Below, piece by piece: positions 5,923 through 7,612 of a stretch of DNA of 7,612 nucleotides. Within the stretch, counting starts at the first letter, position 1. Every line of letters begins with the position of its first letter. The notes below the pieces were generated by a model. The model saw only the letters and a program-made list of their open reading frames with translations, did no database searches and had not been told where the DNA came from. Location of the stretch: positions 1-7,612 of the forward strand of contig JAGXHP010000096.1 of assembly GCA_024636135.1 (NCBI GenBank). Reading direction: 5' to 3'. The stretch comes from Chloroflexota bacterium (lineage in GTDB: Bacteria; Chloroflexota; Limnocylindria; QHBO01). Position numbers and translations under genes: made by a program.

Positions 5923-7532
5923 GCATGCCGACAGCGGACCTCGTCATCCGCGGCGCCATCGTCCTGGCGGCCACGCCTTCCGGCCTCGAGACGGCGGAGG
6001 CGCTCGCCATCGCCGACGGACGGGTGATTGCCGTGGGACGACGCGACGACGTGGGCGTTCCCCCCGGGGCTCGGTTGATCGACGCTGGCGACCGCGCCGT
6101 CATCCCCGGGCTCCACGACTTCCACATCCATCTCGTCGACCTCGCCCGCTCCAGCCGCTCGGTGCGCTTCAACGAGGATCCCGATGGCGCTGCGGTCGTC
6201 GCCCGGCTCACCCGGTCAGTGGCTGCGCTCGCGCCCGACGCCTGGGTGCATGGACGCGGCTGGAGCGAGGACCAGCTGGCCCGCGTGACGGAGGCAGTCG
6301 AGACCGCGGTCGGCGGCCGGGCGGCGTGGCTGATGAGCCACGACGGCCACTCGGCCTGGGCGTCTGCGGCCGCGCGGCGCCTCGCCGGCGTGGACGCCAG
6401 CACGCCCGATCCCGACGGCGGCCGGCTGGAGCGGGACGAGCACGGCGAGCCAACGGGCGTGCTCCGCGAGCGCGCCATGGATCTCGTTGCCGCGCACGTG
6501 ACGCGGCTGCAGGGCGCGGACCTTGAGACACCCCTGGATGAGGCGTTGCGTGCCCTGGCCGGCTACGGGGTCACCGGGGCGTCCGAGGCGGGGGACTATA
6601 CCGATCGCAACGGGATCGGCGGGGACGCCGACCTCGGCGACTCGGCCTCCTGCCTGACCGATCTCGGCGACCTCATCGACGGACGTCTGCGACTGTCGAT
6701 CGGCTTTCCCGCCGACGCGATCTCCGCCGCCGCGGCGCGCGGACTGCGAACCGGCATGGCGGTCGGCGGCCGCCGTACGATGCGGATCGGCTGGGCGAAG
6801 CATTACACCGACGGCGCGCTGGGCTCCGGGACGGCCGCCCTGTTCGGGCCGGACGGCGACGCCGGCATCCTGCGTGTCAGCTCGGAGCGCCTTGCGGACG
6901 ATGCGGCAATGGCGCGCCCGGCCGGGATCGGCCTGGCGCTGCACGCCATCGGCGACCGCGCCGTGGCCGTCGCGCTCGCAGCGCTCGAGGGTGCACCCGA
7001 CCGGATCGCGGGCGCTCCCATGGATCGGATCGAGCACGTGCAGCTCCTGCGGACCGCCGACGCCGGCCGCTTCGGCCCCGGCGGGATCGCGGCCAGCATC
7101 CAGCCGATCCACGCCGCCGCGGATAGCGACATGGTCGACCGGCAGTGGGCCGATCGCGCCGACGACGCCTATGCCTGGCGCCGGCTGCTCGACGCCGGTG
7201 CGCTGCTCGCCGCAGGCTCCGACGCGCCGGTGGAGAGCGGGGACCCGTGGCTCGGGATGTACGCGGCAGTGCACCGGTGCCTTCCGGGCGACGCGCGCGG
7301 CAATTGGCGGCCATCCCAGGCCATGACACCGACTGAGGCGCTGGCGGCATACACGACCGGCCCGGCTCGAGTCATCGGTGCGCCCGACGAGGGGCATCTG
7401 CGGGTCGGAGCGCGCGCGGACCTCGCCGTGCTGACGGTCGACCTGGCCACGGTCGTCCGAGCCGAGGAGGAGATGGCGCGCGTCCGTTCGGACCTCACCA
7501 TGCTCGACGGGCGCGAGGTACCGCGAACGTAG
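5919..7532 (+). CDS. YtcJ-like metal-dependent amidohydrolase (Amidohydrolase_3)
   Basis: This 537-residue cytosolic enzyme is a complete member of the Amidohydrolase_3 group (YtcJ, AepA, N-substituted formamide deformylase type), which hydrolyses amide-like bonds with one or two bound metals. It opens with a small beta domain (DLVIRGAIVLAAT, 7-19), then VIPGLHDFHIH with the HxH metal ligands at 69 and 71. It continues with SHDGHSAW (140-147), AKHYTDGALGS (293-303) with the conserved lysine Lys294, LHAIGDRAV (341-349), IEHVQ (371-375) and AAGSDAPVE (431-439) with the likely catalytic Asp435. The ending GARADLAVLTVDL (497-509) is the usual C-terminal part of the beta domain. ATG 5919 overlaps the glycosyltransferase stop as ATGA; there is no Shine-Dalgarno and a second in-frame ATG lies at 5925. 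The family is clear, the substrate is not: annotated members differ widely. Confidence 0.93.
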   Translation: MSMPTADLVIRGAIVLAATPSGLETAEALAIADGRVIAVGRRDDVGVPPGARLIDAGDRAVIPGLHDFHIHLVDLARSSRSVRFNEDPDGAAVVARLTRSVAALAPDAWVHGRGWSEDQLARVTEAVETAVGGRAAWLMSHDGHSAWASAAARRLAGVDASTPDPDGGRLERDEHGEPTGVLRERAMDLVAAHVTRLQGADLETPLDEALRALAGYGVTGASEAGDYTDRNGIGGDADLGDSASCLTDLGDLIDGRLRLSIGFPADAISAAAARGLRTGMAVGGRRTMRIGWAKHYTDGALGSGTAALFGPDGDAGILRVSSERLADDAAMARPAGIGLALHAIGDRAVAVALAALEGAPDRIAGAPMDRIEHVQLLRTADAGRFGPGGIAASIQPIHAAADSDMVDRQWADRADDAYAWRRLLDAGALLAAGSDAPVESGDPWLGMYAAVHRCLPGDARGNWRPSQAMTPTEALAAYTTGPARVIGAPDEGHLRVGARADLAVLTVDLATVVRAEEEMARVRSDLTMLDGREVPRT

Positions 7533-7541
7533 CGAATTTTG

Positions 7542-7571
7542 TTGCCGCGGTGCACCGCCAGCGGCTAGGAT
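7542..7571 (+). promoter_or_regulatory. candidate sigma-70-type promoter for the gene at the right edge
   Basis: TTGCCG (7542-7547) and TAGGAT (7566-7571) are separated by 18 bp. They match the -35 (TTGACA) at four of six bases and the -10 (TATAAT) at four of six. An AT-rich GAATTTT (7534-7540) lies just upstream. This is the only intergenic region in the window long enough for a promoter, and it precedes a ribosome binding site and ATG at the edge. Transcription would begin near 7578. The assignment is by eye. Confidence 0.5.
7547..7558. promoter_or_regulatory. 12-bp perfect palindrome in the promoter spacer, possible operator
   Basis: GCGGTGCACCGC is its own reverse complement, centred between 7552 and 7553, and fills most of the spacer between the candidate -35 and -10 elements. 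A dimeric repressor bound there would block RNA polymerase. No regulator gene is seen nearby, so this is inference from position and symmetry. Confidence 0.4.
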
Positions 7572-7587
7572 GCTCGCCACGCGAGCA
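7571..7587 (+). repeat. inverted repeat, 7-bp arms and 3-nt loop, in the leader of the next gene
   Basis: TGCTCGC and GCGAGCA pair perfectly around CAC, giving a stable GC-rich hairpin right after the candidate -10 box. The bases that follow (ACCTTGAG) contain no run of T, so it does not look like an intrinsic terminator for the amidohydrolase gene. It could be a second operator half or a 5' leader hairpin in the next mRNA. Confidence 0.5.
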
Positions 7588-7596
7588 ACCTTGAGC

Positions 7597-7600
7597 GGAG
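7597..7600 (+). promoter_or_regulatory. ribosome binding site for the gene at the right edge
   Basis: GGAG lies 5 nt before the ATG at 7606, and fixes this ATG as the start of the next gene. Confidence 0.55.
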
Positions 7601-7605
7601 CACCG

Positions 7606-7612
7606 ATGGCGA
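7606..7612 (+). CDS. start of a further gene, cut by the window edge
   Basis: ATG GCG begins a reading frame that runs off the window after two codons (Met-Ala). The spacing to GGAG and the promoter-like sequence upstream support a real start. Nothing can be said about the product. Confidence 0.55.

Noticed and set aside
6216..7580. Long open frame of 454 codons on the minus strand opposite the amidohydrolase gene
   Set aside because: Its translation shows no recognisable motif, while the plus strand carries a complete, motif-rich enzyme. Long antisense open frames are common opposite GC-rich genes because stop codons are rare.
7571..7587. Hairpin as an intrinsic terminator after the amidohydrolase gene
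   Set aside because: Stem is good but no T-tract follows, and it lies between a candidate -10 box and the next start codon. The T-rich GAATTTT (7534-7540) precedes the hairpins instead of following them.

Overview
The window is GC-rich, compactly packed bacterial DNA with strong G/C preference at third codon positions. All six complete genes lie on the plus strand, and neighbours overlap or sit 4 bp apart. I see no mobile element, tRNA, rRNA or CRISPR array. Gene content and style (the tldD variant with HPTELDRVFG after the zinc motif, a DUF951 protein, high GC, many overlapping starts) suggest Chloroflexota, perhaps a Limnocylindria-like lineage. An actinobacterium or another high-GC phylum cannot be excluded from sequence alone.

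Layout, left to right: a possible last codons of an upstream gene (to 35); tldD (61-1521), the zinc-bearing subunit of a TldD/TldE metalloprotease; pmbA/tldE (1515-2879), its partner without the zinc motif; a 70-residue DUF951 protein with HPCG and CxxC motifs (2876-3088); a 12-helix MFS permease of the MFS_3/EntS-like type (3093-4607) with a hydrophilic, arginine-rich C-terminal tail; a membrane-bound family 2 glycosyltransferase (4597-5922); and a YtcJ-like amidohydrolase of the Amidohydrolase_3 family (5919-7532). The last 80 bp hold a short intergenic region with a candidate promoter, two nested or adjacent inverted repeats and the first codons of another gene (ATG at 7606).

The tight junctions (7-nt overlap, GTGA, 4-nt gap, 11-nt overlap, ATGA) indicate one polycistronic unit with translational coupling. 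Only tldD and pmbA have a well-established functional partnership: they form a heteromeric protease known from microcin B17 maturation and CcdA degradation in E. coli. The rest may be a co-transcribed housekeeping/accessory mix. A shared pathway, such as processing and exporting a peptide or glycosylated product, is only speculation, and no precursor-peptide gene is visible.

I did not find a clearly new biological system here. The least explained items are the DUF951 protein inside the operon, the putative operator-like palindromes at the right edge, and the MFS tail that overlaps the glycosyltransferase start.
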